Shown: positions 46,095-60,106, counted from the stretch's first letter. The stretch is DNA of 64,000 nucleotides from Epiperipatus broadwayi (GCA_028023455.1 JAQFVV010006273.1:1178001-1242000), one strand, 5' to 3'. A program made the numbers and translations. The notes: generated by a model not told the origin, from the sequence alone.

Positions 46095-48056
46095 AAAATA
46101 AAAAATGTAATATTTTAATCAATGCCCGCTTTAAATAAATACTTAGAAATGTATTTATATCATAATTTAAAATTATAAAATCAATAATATTGGTTTATCT
46201 TTTTTTTCTCAATTATAGAAAATAATGATTTTCTTTTAACTTTAAACTTTTTACTTTATTTTTTTTTTATAAAAAAAAAGGATCAACTTTTTTCATATAC
46301 GTCTGCCTTTTTTTAGGTGGGAGGGTAAAATATAACTTAATACAAGTGAAACAGAGTTTCTGTTTCAATATATATAAAGTATATTCTTGATAAAATTTAA
46401 TTTAAAAATTACACATTGTATATAGATTTAAACATAAAAGAAAATAGTTAACAAAAATAATGACACAACAAAAAATAGAATAATGCAAACTGAACACAAC
46501 AGAATAAATGACAAGAAAAATGCAGTAGGATGGAAATGCAAAGGATGGGTCTAAATGACATTAAATTTGTAAATTTCAATTAAATAGTACTTTCCTAATA
46601 TCATAAGACATTTTCCTGTGAAGTTATATAATTATAATGATAGAATTTGCAGTTTGAATTAGAAATGAAACTTTGATTAAAAATTGAGCTCAAAGTGCAA
46701 ATCTAAACAAATAATTTCTGAATCTATAACTTTATTTATATGCAGTAGATAGCTTGGTGTAGCTTTTTCGGAGGATTTTTGTTCAAGTCATCATATAGAC
46801 TCAACACTCTGATGTACTATGTATATTTGTGGAACATTATTTTATGTTCACACAAATTTCATATTTTTTTCAGTTTTTACTAAATACTTATCATATTCTA
46901 AGGATGATTTTTCTTTTGATAACTTATAAAATGAAGAATTTGTTCTCATTAAATATTTGTTAGTTTCACAATAACTTATGCAATTGAAAAAAAGTAGTTG
47001 TTTTATAAGCAGACTTTTTTTAAAAAATGGCTTCACTGATGAAGATAGCAATTATTAAATATAAAAAAAAGCTGTGACATGTTGCATTTAAAAATTTGAA
47101 CTGATTTTTAGATCTAGACACTCACCCCTTACATGTAATAAATTACTTCATATCAATTTTCAGTGGAACAACATTTTCAAAAGCTTTTATATAGACAATG
47201 TTTTCTGACAAAATATGTGAATATCAGAATATTATTTTTACATATATATTCTTCATCCATGATTTCAAAATATTTTCTCTTAATATTTTCACTTATTGCA
47301 GATATAAATTTACCAACTTTCAGGACAAGCAATATTAGCATGAATCCTTTTTCTCTTTAGCTAATTTTATAAATGGAGACTTATTCTTATTAAGTACTTG
47401 GCTTTTTTATTTCAGAATTAAATCAATCAATCACCTTAATTTTTTTACACAAAGCATATCACGACTTTCTTTTAGATCAGTAGAATTGCTACTATTATCC
47501 TCTTTGTGCTTTGATGTCATCCTTAACGAACATTTAAATTCTTAAAGCCTAGCAGAAAAATGTCAAAACGTATGCAATGCCTTTCTTAAGATCACAAAAA
47601 TGTAATTTAATGAGTCTGTGCAATATAAAGTGACTAAAACAATAAAAACTTTTTTTTAAATGGGCAAATAATAAACATGAATTGATGAACATTTAATTTA
47701 TAAATTTAATTTATAATTTTTCAAATTGCAGGTTTTGAAAATTAGTGTATTACAATTTAATAACTAAATCTTGGTGTGGTTTTTATCAATAGCTTTGAAT
47801 GTACAGTAAAATAATGAATCATAGAAAACAACAAATAGAAAATTCCTAGGCATCTTATAAATATTGTTTTACTATTTTTCTAAAAAAAAAAAAAAGCTAT
47901 TATAATGTAATGAAAATCTCAAATAAAATTAAAAATTATTTTATTACAATAATAACAAAAATGCCAAAATGATAATATTTCTTTTTTTCAGAATGTACTT
48001 TATTAAACTGAATGCTAAAAGTATATGCTTTTATATCATTAACCCTGAAAATAAAG
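46095..48056. other. A/T-rich presumed intron, no gene recognised
   Basis: Homopolymer-rich. A weak tRNA-like stretch (agcttggtgtagc...ttgttcaagtcatc) lies at 46748-46795. It is too degraded to classify. Confidence 0.35.
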
Positions 48057-48063
48057 AAAGTTG

Positions 48064-48155
48064 TCAAGCGTTGGTGGTCGAGCTGCTTCCTTACAAGCAG
48101 TTGTCCCAGGTTAGCGGGTTCACTTCCCGACAGATGCTATGACACATGAGAAAAA
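48064..48155 (+). mobile_element. tRNA-derived SINE, internally deleted
   Basis: Main family, plus strand: gcgttggtggtcgag is followed directly by ctgcttccttacaagcag, so about 12 bp after box A are missing. Box B is agcgggttcacttccc and the tail is gctatgacacatgag plus an A-run. A short direct repeat aaagttg flanks it (48057-48063 and 48156-48162). Confidence 0.85.
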
Positions 48156-48283
48156 AAAGTTGAATTTATTTGACTAAGTAACCTCTTTAGGTGAATTTAA
48201 AGATATGAGATTACTATCTACAAAGCTAAAAAACCAACTCAATGGAGCTCAGTTTTTCATAGTGTACAATTTCAGAGATTTGC

Positions 48284-48284
<1 letters not shown>

Positions 48285-48332
<48 letters not shown>

Positions 48333-48337
48333 ATATC

Positions 48338-48370
<33 letters not shown>
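48285..48370. repeat. (AT)n dinucleotide array
   Basis: About 85 bp of almost pure AT with two phase breaks. The predicted Ile/Tyr peptide is an artefact. Confidence 0.95.
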
Positions 48371-48373
<3 letters not shown>

Positions 48374-49736
48374 AAATCATAGTTTGATATTATAATTTAA
48401 TACTTCCATAGTGCTTTGATATTATTCTACATACATATTCCACTATCAAAATTATAGCAATAACTAAGTCATCCAGATTGTACAAGCAACCAACACATGA
48501 ATGTATTAATTAATTGTATTCTCATTTTTCAATCTTGAAAATTTTTATTTTAACATAAACATTTATTTTTTATACTGTTTTAATATCACAAAGTTATAAT
48601 CAATTCAATATATGTGAAAAATTTTGCTGAGTAATATCATTCAACTATTCAGGCAGTATAACTAAGAACAGTAGATTTTATTATTGTTGCTGGATATTAA
48701 CTATTATTTACTACTTTCTTAACACAATTTTCTAAAACAAATACTAAGAATTCTACATTTTATATGCAGTGCATGCTGATATATGTATTGGGGCTAGCTT
48801 CACAATATTTCTTAAAGATTACCTTGTAAGCTAGTACATAATAGATTCCTATGTCCTTTACTGGCTACAGATAAAAAACTATTAATCTGGAACCCTAGAT
48901 TTCAAAAATTTCTAATAATCTAGGCAATTTTATCACACATCATAATATAACAAAAATATGCTCAATGATCAATTCATGTCCACTATTATGAGTGTCTTAT
49001 TTGCATTAACATATTTTCTGTCATGGCTGCTATAATTAAACATTCAGGCAAAAAATAAAATTGCTGAATTAATAATTTTCTTCTTGCATAATTATGGTAA
49101 TCATCCATTGTGAAATGCACAAGAAAGAGCTAATGATAAGTTAATTTTAAAATCTGATTAAAGCATTTCCATCCATAAGATGTGCGAAATTGCGAAATTT
49201 CATGTAATATACATGATATTGTAAAAAAAAACAAAAATTTTCAATTAAAAGACAAGTGTTGAATGATTTAATCAAAGGATTAAAGAAACATATATCTCAC
49301 TTAACATGAAGTAATGCACTTTTATTTAATGCATAAACATATTATTAGAATGTACATTCTATCAGTTGATGGAACAACCAATCATATACCAAGTTAATCA
49401 CAAATAAGCTAATTGATAGATTTTATATTTTTTGCAACAAAAAAAGAGCTTAAAAATATAAAAATAATTTATTTAAAAAACAAACTTGAAAGTATTATGT
49501 TTAAGGGACAGTGATTAAAAAACAAATATTTTCAAGAAGGAGCATCATTTATTATTTGTTTACCAAATAATATTATTTTCAAGTTTATTTTCTAAATAAA
49601 TTATATTATTTTAATGTTTTCAAATATATATTATTTTGAAGTTTTTGATTGTAAGAAAGTATAAAACTGATTTTTTTTCCTGCATTGGTATGTAACTGGT
49701 AGCTGTATCAATAGTTAAGCATATACACAGAGGCAA
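48371..49736. other. A/T-rich presumed intron
   Basis: No element or coding motif recognised. Confidence 0.35.
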
Positions 49737-49892
49737 AACATTCCATACAGTAGTACCACTCAATACAAAATAGAATAATCAATGAATGCTAGAAGGTTTG
49801 TGCATAAATTCCTTATCTAGTGCTTACTCATTCAATGTGCCAAAACTAGTTTCTAGCTTGTGATATTCATCAGTGAGGAACATTGGATCTGA
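49737..49892. mobile_element. MITE arm related to the foldback at 63.2 kb
   Basis: acattccatacagtagtaccactcaa, then gaaggtttgtgcataaatt, tatctagtgcttactcattcaat, aaactagtttctagcttgtg and cagtgaggaacattggatctgag match the reverse complement of about 63345-63495 by blocks. Only one arm is seen, so this is a partial or solo-arm copy. Confidence 0.7.
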
Positions 49893-51912
49893 GAGCACTG
49901 CACCTAGATCTTAGGATCTAATGCAACCCTCCAGCTGGCACTTTTTACCTTTTTAATTAACTATAAAGCTTTGAATCCAAAATGAAATATACAATAATGT
50001 TTTCAATTCAAGCTCATTTACTTGTATGATCATATAGATCTGAATTCAGTTCAGTATCAATATATTGAGGTGTCTTTGATTTTTTAATAACTACAACCAC
50101 CATAATCCTATGTTAACAGCTATGTAAGCATAAAGAATGGTCACATGATGTTTTGTGATAGACCATATACTTTATTAGTGCTCAAAAATTGTGTCAAAAG
50201 AGAATGAAGTACTCAAAGAAGCTTTATTTTGATAACTAGTTTATACAAATGAAGCAGCAGCATTCTTCTAAAGTAAAATAAGCAATACTATTAATAATAT
50301 TTTAAAGCAATATTCACTAATAAATTATCATTTAATTAGTTTTGCATTATATGAAAAAAATATTGGTCATAAGAACAGTAACAATAAATTAAATTTTACA
50401 TTCGTAGACTGTATGAATTGTACTTGTTTAACAACTATCTACAAAGTTCTCATAAAAATGATGTAAAAACAACAATCTTTGTGAGCTATACATTTATTTT
50501 TAATATTACTATTAGAAGTGAATCACTATTTTAGCTTTTATTAATAAAGATCTCCTGAACTATCGCCTCCCCCCCATGTGTTTAATTTTATTTAACTGCC
50601 AGACACATAATGCCCAATTAGAAAGCTTCAACATTTGTTGACATCTCAAATTGGAAAGTCTAATTTCTGAAGATATGAAATAAAAAGCAGTGCAACTAAA
50701 ATCAAAACCTTCATATTGAAACTCTAAAATCAATTCCAGACATACGGTAAATTGATAAACTTAATCAATTTTGTGGTAATGATTTGCAAAGCCATGGACA
50801 AGTGTTATCAATAATATATCAACTTCATATTATGCTATTTCAAATTATATTACTTCTCTATGTATTTCAAATCTCAAGTTATCTAATAATTATTAGTTTA
50901 AGAAAAATATTTTATTATCTAATCAAAAAAAATTAGTTATAACAAAATAACATTCATTAGATATGTAGTAACAAAACTTCATTTTAGAATTTATTCCTTG
51001 AATCTGATTTCAGATTCTGCTAAATATCTTCAATAATACTGTATTTTTATTTAGGCATAGCTACTATCATATCTGATAAGGTAATTGTTGAAATACGTAA
51101 TAGTTAATCCTGTAAATAATTATACGTCTAATAAGTGTTAAACATGTAATTAAACAGTTTAAAAGAACCATTGCTCAAAAGCTCTTTGTAAATAACATTA
51201 TGTTGGGATTTTAATTCTTTGTATAGAATAATAGAAACAAAACAATTTATGCCAAATCAATTGCTAAAATATTTATGACTTCTTTAATTTTAGCAATTAA
51301 TGGTAATAATTTATTTGTCCAGTTCAAGGATTTGTAATATGACAATATTGCATTAAAAAATTGAATATATTTAAATAATTCGATTGTGCTTTTTTATATT
51401 TATCTTACATCTTTTATTTTTCTAATATAAAAGTTAGTGAGTGCAAGTTGGCCAATGCAAATTGTTAATTGTTCTATTTCTTATGATGCAGTCTCCTCTT
51501 TTGTAATGTAAGCTTATCTATTTCCCCAACTGCTTTATTCACTTAGTACAATTAACTATTTCCACCAATTTCTAAGCAATTACTATCTCCATTATAAACT
51601 CTTACTAAAACTCTGCTAAACTCAACTTGATAGAATCTAAAAAACACATAGTTTTAATGTCATCAAATTAGTTATTGCTAATAATTTGAAATTAATATTA
51701 GATATTTTCAATATTATTATTGCTTCTCACTACTTAACATGTTGAATTTTTTTTTTACTTTCGATCATTACTTTCATCTTTATTTAAACCTTTGTATAAA
51801 GACAATTACATTACAATTAGATATTAACTTTGCACATAATATCATTTATTATTTTGAAGTTGTGAGTTCCTTGATTATATAACAAAAGTAACATATAAAT
51901 TGCATACGATTA
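49893..51912. other. A/T-rich presumed intron
   Basis: A C7 tract (50569) and no recognisable gene or element. Confidence 0.35.
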
Positions 51913-51920
51913 CTCCAAAC

Positions 51921-53318
51921 AAAGAGTGTCAAACTTATTTCAGACACTGGCCATTTTCCTAACAAACTAAATTTATGCATATCGCATGTATATTTATATA
52001 ATTATTCATTCTACTTTTCAAATTTCAGTTTTTTTAAAAACACTAATTTAAAAAAAAATGGAATAATAAAATTAAATCATAAAATCAATTTATTTTATTC
52101 ACTATCAGAAAACTGCGAGATAAAAATAAATAAATATAGTTAATAAATAGTTAAAAGAAAATATACAGAATTTAATTCCCATCTTTGTTTTGTTCCATTA
52201 GTGAGAAACTATAATCACATTAGATCAAAATATATAGCTAATAAATAATTAAAAGAAAATATACGAAAATAATTCTCTCATCTCTTTCGAAGTTTTCTAT
52301 CTTCATTAATCTATTCTTTGTTGATTTTGAAAATATTTTTTAGCTAAAAATAATACTACAAAATTTATATAAATTGAAAAAGTTGTTTAACAATTAAACT
52401 TTAATTATTTAATTTTTGCTAAAATATTTTCTACATCAAACAAAAATAAGAACAGACAATCAGTAAATTAGGATTGAATACGTGAACACAGTTGTGTTGA
52501 CAAAAAAAAAAAGTGATCTGAATGTTCTGGCTAACAGAAGTTGAAATCACTGTATCTACAAAAACCAGAGTAAAAGTATTTGCTTTTAATATAACTGTTG
52601 TGTTTGGTTAGGCTTGCAGGTGCGTTCCAAACCAACAGATACAAAAGAAACAACTATTCAGCAATTAATATGTACAATTTATTAGTATAAAATATATGCA
52701 CACGTTAGTTAAAACAAATGTACAAATACAGTTGTTATGCTTCAATGCTAAGATAGTCGTGCGGAGTATGGAACTCACTTCCAGCTAATGATTAGCCTGC
52801 GTCGTGAGTTCTGGTAAGACTCTTCCAGCTATGTAGTTAGCTTGCCTCAAGTCGGCTCTAGTTCAGACATAGCAGTTTCCAGTCCATACGTGGACTTGCC
52901 TCACTGCGTGGATATCTCAATAATGACTAGATAAATACCTTTGCTGATGGCAGAAGGTTTAATGGAGAGCATGTTCTGTCATTCAGGTTAACAGAAGTAA
53001 TTGCTCTCTGCCTTGCCTCCAAAAGGCTGACTATTTAAAGGCAGATCCCCTACCTTACTGGAAACACGCGGATTCGGTGCATGAACCCCAGTGAAGGTTT
53101 TAATCCCGTTGGATAGCAACAGGGTGCTAGCCAATCAGGTAAGGAATGTGGAATAGTCCACTTTTGAAAGCAGGGTCAGATATGACAGTAACCCATATTA
53201 TTAATAAGTTGATATTTTCAGTAGATAAAAAGTGATCTGAAATAAATTTTAATAAACATTGTGAACCACAAAAATACATAGTGTGAATCATATATAAGCT
53301 GTCAGTTTGAGAGCCCTG
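51921..53318. mobile_element. hAT-like non-autonomous element, split by a solo LTR
   Basis: The left end aaagagtgtcaaacttattt..ctggcc and the right end ..gtcagtttgagagccctg form an inverted pair of the CAGGGxTGTCAAACT type, related to the hAT end at 30356. The flanks share tccaaac (51914-51920 and 53319-53325), fitting an 8-bp hAT target duplication with one mismatch. Without the LTR the element is about 0.8 kb and has no transposase. The motif aataaataRttaaaagaaaatatac occurs twice (near 52143 and 52240), an internal duplication. Confidence 0.6.
52596..53187 (-). mobile_element. Solo LTR, 592 bp, on the minus strand
   Basis: The minus strand begins TGTCATATCTGACC and ends CCAAACACAACA, so it has TG...CA ends. 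It has an ATTGG box (+ 53131-53136), a TATA-like TTTAAATAG (+ 53031-53040) and AATAAA (+ 52678-52683), in U3-R-U5 order. The flanks are ataac (52591-52595) and gtaac (53188-53192), a 5-bp duplication with one mismatch. It is clearly less A/T-rich than its surroundings. No internal retroelement region is present, so it arose by LTR-LTR recombination. Three imperfect units starting ttccag (52779, 52823, 52877) lie inside. Confidence 0.78.
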
Positions 53319-54144
53319 TCCAAACCTTTCAGAAATTGTTTAATTAGCATTAAATGGTGATGTCATTCATTTCCTGTATCCCAGAGATTCCTCTACTACT
53401 TTTAGCATTAAAGTCTTTGTGTCTGATATTGATGTTTATACATAAAATCTTTGTACATTTTAGAAATAAGCTTATTATAGGTAATAAGTAGTTGCATATA
53501 TTATTAATAAAGCCTTAAAATAATATATTATGCTAGAAATAGCCTAATTACATCTGACAGTGACAAAACATTGGTTTATATCTCATCATGCTATAGAAAA
53601 CACTCATGCTTTTCAAACCATCTTTTTGCTACAGAACAAATGAGTAATGCAAAAATATTGTTGCTTATTGGATAAATTTCACAGCAGTATTTGATTTTGA
53701 CTTAAAATCAAGTTTGCAATACTTTAACTCCTATCACAGTGACAGTATCTTGTACTTTCTATCAGTAATTTTATCAGTAAACTAGATCTATTTGCATCTG
53801 TGTCATACAAAATTAGTAGAGATATTCCTAAAGGTTATTAATCTATTTGAATTTCTAGATTAAATAATTGATACAATAAAGCATATCTTTTATATATAAA
53901 AAAAAATGTCAAGAGGAGTTTAACATTTATATAAATTATAACTTCCCTTTTTTACCTTTATAATTTAATGTAATTATTGACAGTTGTTGCTCATTATACT
54001 TTTGTTTTTTAATCTTGCTGCTAAGGTGCTATGATTCTAATTTATATTTGCGGTATTTATTTTTATGTAAAAATATTGGTAAGCTACCTACACTGTAATA
54101 ATATTTTGATATTTAGAGATTATTATTTTGACTTTCTTTTTCAG

Positions 54145-54326
54145 ATGACGTTCCATTTCCTGATCCCATGCGCCATGCATCTTCTTCTGCTCTTTCATTA
54201 AGAATACTGCAAATGACAGCACTTCAAAACGAAACAATTCTTGCTGAAGAAAAGTACAAAAATATAAAAAAGAATAAGACTAGTAAAACGCTTGAACAAG
54301 TGTATTTTTTGAGTTGTGAGGAGTAA
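54145..54326 (+). CDS. Host gene, terminal exon C (unidentified protein)
   Basis: Preceded by a strong acceptor (gactttctttttcag at 54144). Joined after exon B, the first two bases complete an Asn codon. 59 codons follow, starting DVPFPDPMRHASSSALSLRI, with LQMTALQNETILAEEKYKNI next and a basic, then acidic end (LSCEE), and a TAA stop at 54324-54326. The Leu-rich to Lys-rich stretch could form an amphipathic helix. Phase agreement with exon B and an overlapping AATAAA support a true 3' end. The protein family is not recognised; extra exons in the 33-kb gap cannot be excluded. Confidence 0.65.
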
Positions 54327-54330
54327 TAAA
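54325..54330 (+). terminator. Poly(A) signal overlapping the host stop codon
   Basis: The stop TAA is followed by TAA, creating AATAAA at 54325-54330. If used, the 3' UTR would be only some 15-30 nt. Other A/T-rich candidates lie downstream, so use is inferred. Confidence 0.4.
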
Positions 54331-54599
54331 AACAAACTATTAAATAATTTCTGCTCCACATATTTTTTCCCAAACAACAACGAGAATTAATTATTAACCA
54401 ATTTAAAGAAAGTAGTTTATTTAAATATTAAAAACAATTTGGATTAAACTATTTCATGCTATATTATAATGACCCATACATGTAATTTTTCATTCATACA
54501 AATATTAACATAGTACATTTAAATATAAAATATATTTTTTTTTGCACAAAGACCGTTCAACAAATAACTAATTGGTCAATTAACTAATTTTTTTACTTT

Positions 54600-56000
54600 T
54601 TTTGAAAAACTCTCAAATCCCATTAACTTTCGTTATTCTCTCACTCATTATATCGCTCTCATTTTCATTCACCAGCAATTTAATACCAATTATAGACGCA
54701 AAATCACACTCATTCACTCTACATTTTCTTACACTCTTTCATCCACTCATTTTAGTTAAACAGACTTTTTCTCATATGTTTTTATATTCTCAATCATTAT
54801 CTCAGTTGCTCTCATCCACATGATCACATATCTTTCACTTTTTTCAGTAATCTGTGACACAAACGTATAATATGTACTCTTCACTATCACACTCAGTCTT
54901 TTTCTTACTGCATATACTAACTCTTTACATTTGCACATAATTTGTTCCACTGAGACTCATTCATCTTTCACATCCTTTCTTTTACACACATTCCTCAATC
55001 ATACTCACCTTATTCATTCAAATATTTCCACAAATCCTTATTGTCACACACTATTCATCTACAAATTTAATCACTTTCTTCTTTCAGATCTATTTCAGTC
55101 ATACACTCTCACACATTAACTCAATCACAGTTATTCACTTAATTTGCTCCTTCCACACCCTAGCTCTTCTATGATTCTCTTACAATCATCTTTTTTATAA
55201 TTCTTACATACATCTCAATCATGATCACACATACTGCCTTTCACTTTCATATGTAGTCCTACATATATAATTTCTATGTTCTTCAACTCCATATTATTTA
55301 CTCCCTCTGGATTATTTCAGATTCATTAACTCTCACACACAATTGCATTCTAAAAAATATCATTTAATATACTTTCTGTAGTGACATTTTACAATTTTAT
55401 ATTCATTTCATGACAATATTTTCTTACAGTTTTGGCGCTGGTTAGTTATAAGAATATCTTGTAAAAAATGAAAATAGAAAATATAATAAATGTAATTATA
55501 TAAATATACAATCAATGCATAAGAATGGAGAGAAGTTATATTACTCTCAAAACAAATATATTCTCTCATTTCACATTGTAGTCTTTCACATTCAGAGGAT
55601 ACATTCTAAAACTCATCTTTTTAAAATCTTTTTCCAACTCTTCCATTCACATTCATAATTTCATGCATACTTCTTCATATAATTATTCTCTCAAAATCAT
55701 GTTATATTTTTCATATAATCTTACCTTTTATATACATTCATTTAAATTCTAATTAAATCTCAAATTCATATCTTTTTTCTCTCATTTTTTACTCCTTTCA
55801 TTTTTTTCTCCAATTTTAAAACAATTTGTTTTGCTAATTTCACTATCTCATTCTCATACGGCCTCTACATTTTTTAAAATTCCTTTTATATTTAATTTTT
55901 TTCACCATTTAAAAAAAATCATCCTGATTCTCTTTCAACATTCTATATTCCAAAAAATAAATCTTCAATAATCATCTAGATTACAGTCTAATTTCAATTG
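54600..56000. repeat. G-poor, TCA/CAC-rich degenerate low-complexity DNA
   Basis: On the + strand, G is rare from about 54600 to 55400 and again about 55560-56000. Words such as cactcattcactctcacac and ttcactct recur without a fixed period. Reading frames here (Ser/Leu/Phe/His-rich) reflect composition and not genes. Confidence 0.6.
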
Positions 56001-58960
56001 TTTCCATGGTAATTCTTGGAGCAAATAAAAATGAGCTTCCTTTGGTTTTATCATATATATTTTTTTAATTTATATTTATTCTTATATAATTTCAATCTGT
56101 TTATTAATCATTTTTCATAACTCTGTCCCCATAGTTTCTATGCATTTATCCCATTTTCTTATATGAATTCAAAATCCTGTTCATTAACTTTTTTAACTTC
56201 CATAATTTTTCTATATCTGCACTTAAAATAGCTTTTATACTATTTGAATAAATACTACATCATCTACAAAAGATCTATGAGAATTCCCTTTTTTATCTTT
56301 CTATTTTTCCTTCCAATCCAATCAAAAAATAAAATAATTAGTAAAGTTGATTACTGAAAGCTCATCTTGAGTACTCAGACACTAGATAGCATCAGAAGTT
56401 GTATTTCTCATTGGGTACAACTCTATATGATTCTTATATCCATTAAGGCTATTTGCTCAGATCACAACATTTGAACGCTCACTTTACTGGCTTTGAGTGA
56501 TTATATTGTTACATATTACAAGTAAATTTAATGACTGCTTTATCAACTATTATTTTTTTACATATCTGATATGCAGTTTTGAATTATATGTTGCACTGGT
56601 CCATAATAGGCTTAACGTATATTTGGATTGTTTTTACTTTTGTTATCTGGTATTTGTTCATTGTCATTAAAATACAGGTATTATAATAAATTATAAAACC
56701 CTTTGTGGGTCATTATGCTTGCCAAATAAGACTGATTAAGATTTATATCTAACATAAGTATCAAAATATCCCCCAACTAACTACACATTCTTTACAAAAC
56801 TTTTGATGTTATCACAGCAAAAAAAATGCAGGCAATTAACAATTTGATGCATTTTTTCAATTCTGCAGTATTTTTTATTGACATGTTAATTAGCTTCATT
56901 AATAATTTTATTGCAGATTTTCTAGTCAAAAGGTAAATCAAAAGCCATATAAGATCTACTACTCATTTGAGCTTGTATACTTGAACAGATCAAAACTCAC
57001 CCTTCCATTATATTCTGTGGTATTTTCAGAAGTTATCAGGATGAAGAACCTAGTATAACACTAGCTTCTGTAAGTACATTTTGCTTATCTTTCCTTTGTT
57101 TTTTTTTACTGATAAAGGAATTAGTTCATCTTCCAAAGATAAATTCTAAATAAAATATTAATCAGAATTGCTAGATTATGAAGTAACCACGGAGTCCCAC
57201 AGCTGGAAATGAGAAATGTTGATGCTCAAATCTTTTCTCTGAATCTATTTTTTTCTACTAAAAAGTTAATGTGATATTTTTTTTGTAAACTCTAATAAAC
57301 TGGGGGGGGGGGTGTAAATTATTTAAATAAAAATTAACAAAAAATTCAAATTTTATCATTAAAAAATGTGGTACATATCTGATAATACAAACATGTAGTC
57401 CATACCATTTTACTGCAAATTTAAAATGAAGATAAAGAAATTTTAAATATTTCAAAATTGTGGATTAGCAACAACTGGACAGTAATAGTTAATAACTACT
57501 ATATGCCTTTTCTTATCATAACACCTATTTTACTCACATGGTTGATGATATAGTACTTTATTGCTGAAATGTGTCTATTGCTAATAGTTATACATTTCTC
57601 TACTAATCAAATTTCCTCTAATACTATCACTTCTATTAGTCACTATTCCTTTCTTTCAGCAACATATTTTCAAATCATTTTATTGCTTCTTTATTATGAT
57701 TATCTACTATATCTTTTGAACCCATCAATTTTATCTTTATATATTTTTTCTAACTCACATTACCTAAAAACTCCATCACCTATCAGGTACAATCTTATAT
57801 TCTATTTTTTTAGCTATCACATTTTTTATTTATTGAATAATCCAATAATGTATTTTCCCTATACATAATACCTGCATACCCTTCTGTAGTAAATCTTTAG
57901 CATACTATAGATCAATTTTTCCAATAGATATATATCCCATAAACTTATCCTTTTCCAAACTACCATTATCTGTTAAAAGTAAATCAGCATAAACTAGATA
58001 CACTAAATTTGTTACATCACTCTTCAAATATAACGCTTCAAATATAATGCTCAAATATGATAAACAATGAATTATATCAAAAATTGAAGATAAAAAAGAT
58101 TATATTCAAACATTTATCTAATTTCAATAAGAAATACTTTGAAAAATTTCAAATGAATAATTGTTTAAAACTTTTTGAACAAAGTGATATTTAAATAACC
58201 ACTTCTCTATATGACAACATACGACAGCACACAAAATGTCATTTAAGTTCAACCTAGAAAAAGTCCACACATTTTATAACTGAATATCATTATAGTCATA
58301 TTTGAAGTACTTCCTTTTGGAAGTCATGCATTAATGCTAGTGCCTAATCCATCCTTCAAAATAATTTTGGATGTTTTTTTTCTGGAATGGTTACCAGAGC
58401 TATCATATTATAGTTGATATCCTGAATGTCATCAAAATGTCCTTTCACTATTTTATCTTCTCACAAAGAAAAAAACTCATGGATGGGGGGGGGGCTAGAG
58501 CAGGTGAGAAGGGAAAATGTTCCAATTCAGTTGTTTATTGATTGAATTCCTTACTGACAATATTCTGAGCTGATGCGTTTTGTATATACATTTCCCACAA
58601 GATTTTGTTTTTCTATCAATATTTACTTGGTCTGCCATGCTTCACACAGATAACTGATAATTTATCATCCAATTTACACAATTTTTTTCATCTGTTCTGA
58701 TCATTACTAGCAGCTCTTATCTTTCTTTATCAGTGGTGTTTTTTTTTCATATTAGAAAAATATTTAATCCATCTGTACAATGCTGTTTTCTCCATGGCAT
58801 TATCACCATAAATGTGGGTAAAATGTTCCTGATTTCACTTCCACTGTTGTCAAGTTTAACAAAAAATTCAATGTTTGATCATTGCTCTAATTCAATATCC
58901 AATAGTATTGCAAATACACAATAATGAATGCCATTTTGCAAGACACAACAACATTAACAT
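56001..58960. other. A/T-rich DNA downstream of the host gene
   Basis: No coding domain. G-tracts (57302-57312 and about 58483-58492) and another G-poor pyrimidine-rich part (57570-58200) are visible. Confidence 0.35.
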
Positions 58961-60106
58961 AAACAGAGCCGAGACACTGATATACCAAAGTTATGAAAAC
59001 TTAATGAGTTGTTGTACAATGCTGCTAATATAATCACATGATGGCAAGTTTTCAAACGTAATTGTCAATGTTGCATGTTATATAAAATAATGTTCGATTT
59101 GATAAATTAAATTAGTTTTAATATGAATTTCATTTTTCTATTTCTATCATAAAATATCTGTAAACATAATCTTATTAAATTCAAGAGAAAATAAGTTAGC
59201 ATGTACAGAAGCAAGATGTAAGAATAACATTGTCAATCATTTTTCTTTAATTTTATTAAAAATAAAAAAAGTAAAAGAAATATTAATCTTTTAAGCCCAA
59301 TAAATCTTTTTTATATATCTAGGTGTAAAATCTCATTTATTAACCTTTTACAAAAGAAATAACACAATATTAGAATAATCTCTGAAAGAAATTATAAAAC
59401 TTGGCAATTTTCTAACAAGCTTAGGTTGAATAAAAACCTTGAATTTTATGTGATTCAACTAGAAATCACTGATACAGATCATATAATTTAATATATCAAG
59501 CACAGAGTTCTTTTCAAAATAGTTCATAAATATCTAAAATAGTCGAAACGTTGGATTTTTTTTTTTCATGATTATAGTCATATAAAAAAACAAGTTTTAA
59601 AAAGGAGTTAGTTTGTTTTATTTTTATTTTTGATACAGATCATAGAAAACTTTCTCTGTTGATTCATTTCCTTTCTCTATGTGATAGTTTTCTTGAATGT
59701 TGAAAAAATAATAATAATTAATAAAACCTCCCTCCCCTCACCGCATTATAAATTGCAAACATATTCTTCAAATGATTGTATTTCATTGTAGTTTTGACTG
59801 CCTAACAGTCTTTTTCAGAGCTATAAAAAATTTAAATATTTATGACTACATAGAAATAAAACCTTTTATTATCTAAATATACAAAATATTTTAATTATGT
59901 TTGTGAATTCATTCATATACCTTATAATTATTTATTTTAAAATTTTCAACTTAAAATAGCTATATATTTTAAATTTTTATATATACTATAACGGACGGAA
60001 AGATTCACTTGGATATATTGATCAAATTCAACAATCAGCTGGTTGGATCACAATGTATGACCAACTTACACAAAGTATTTATGTGATGATACACCTATCT
60101 ATCGAG
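58961..60106. other. A/T-rich DNA, no gene recognised
   Basis: Short frames only. Leads into the minisatellite at 60107; acggacggaaag near 59991 may be a stray unit end. Confidence 0.35.

Noticed and set aside
46748-46795. tRNA or SINE relic
   Set aside because: Some box B-like similarity, but too degraded and without duplications or a sibling copy.
48205-48387. Ile/Tyr-repeat open frame, and the similar one at 61027-61209
   Set aside because: Both are readings of (AT)n arrays.
54602-55119. Hydrophobic Ser/Leu/His-rich frames after the host gene
   Set aside because: Composition effect of G-poor DNA; no start context, no domain, no splice signals.
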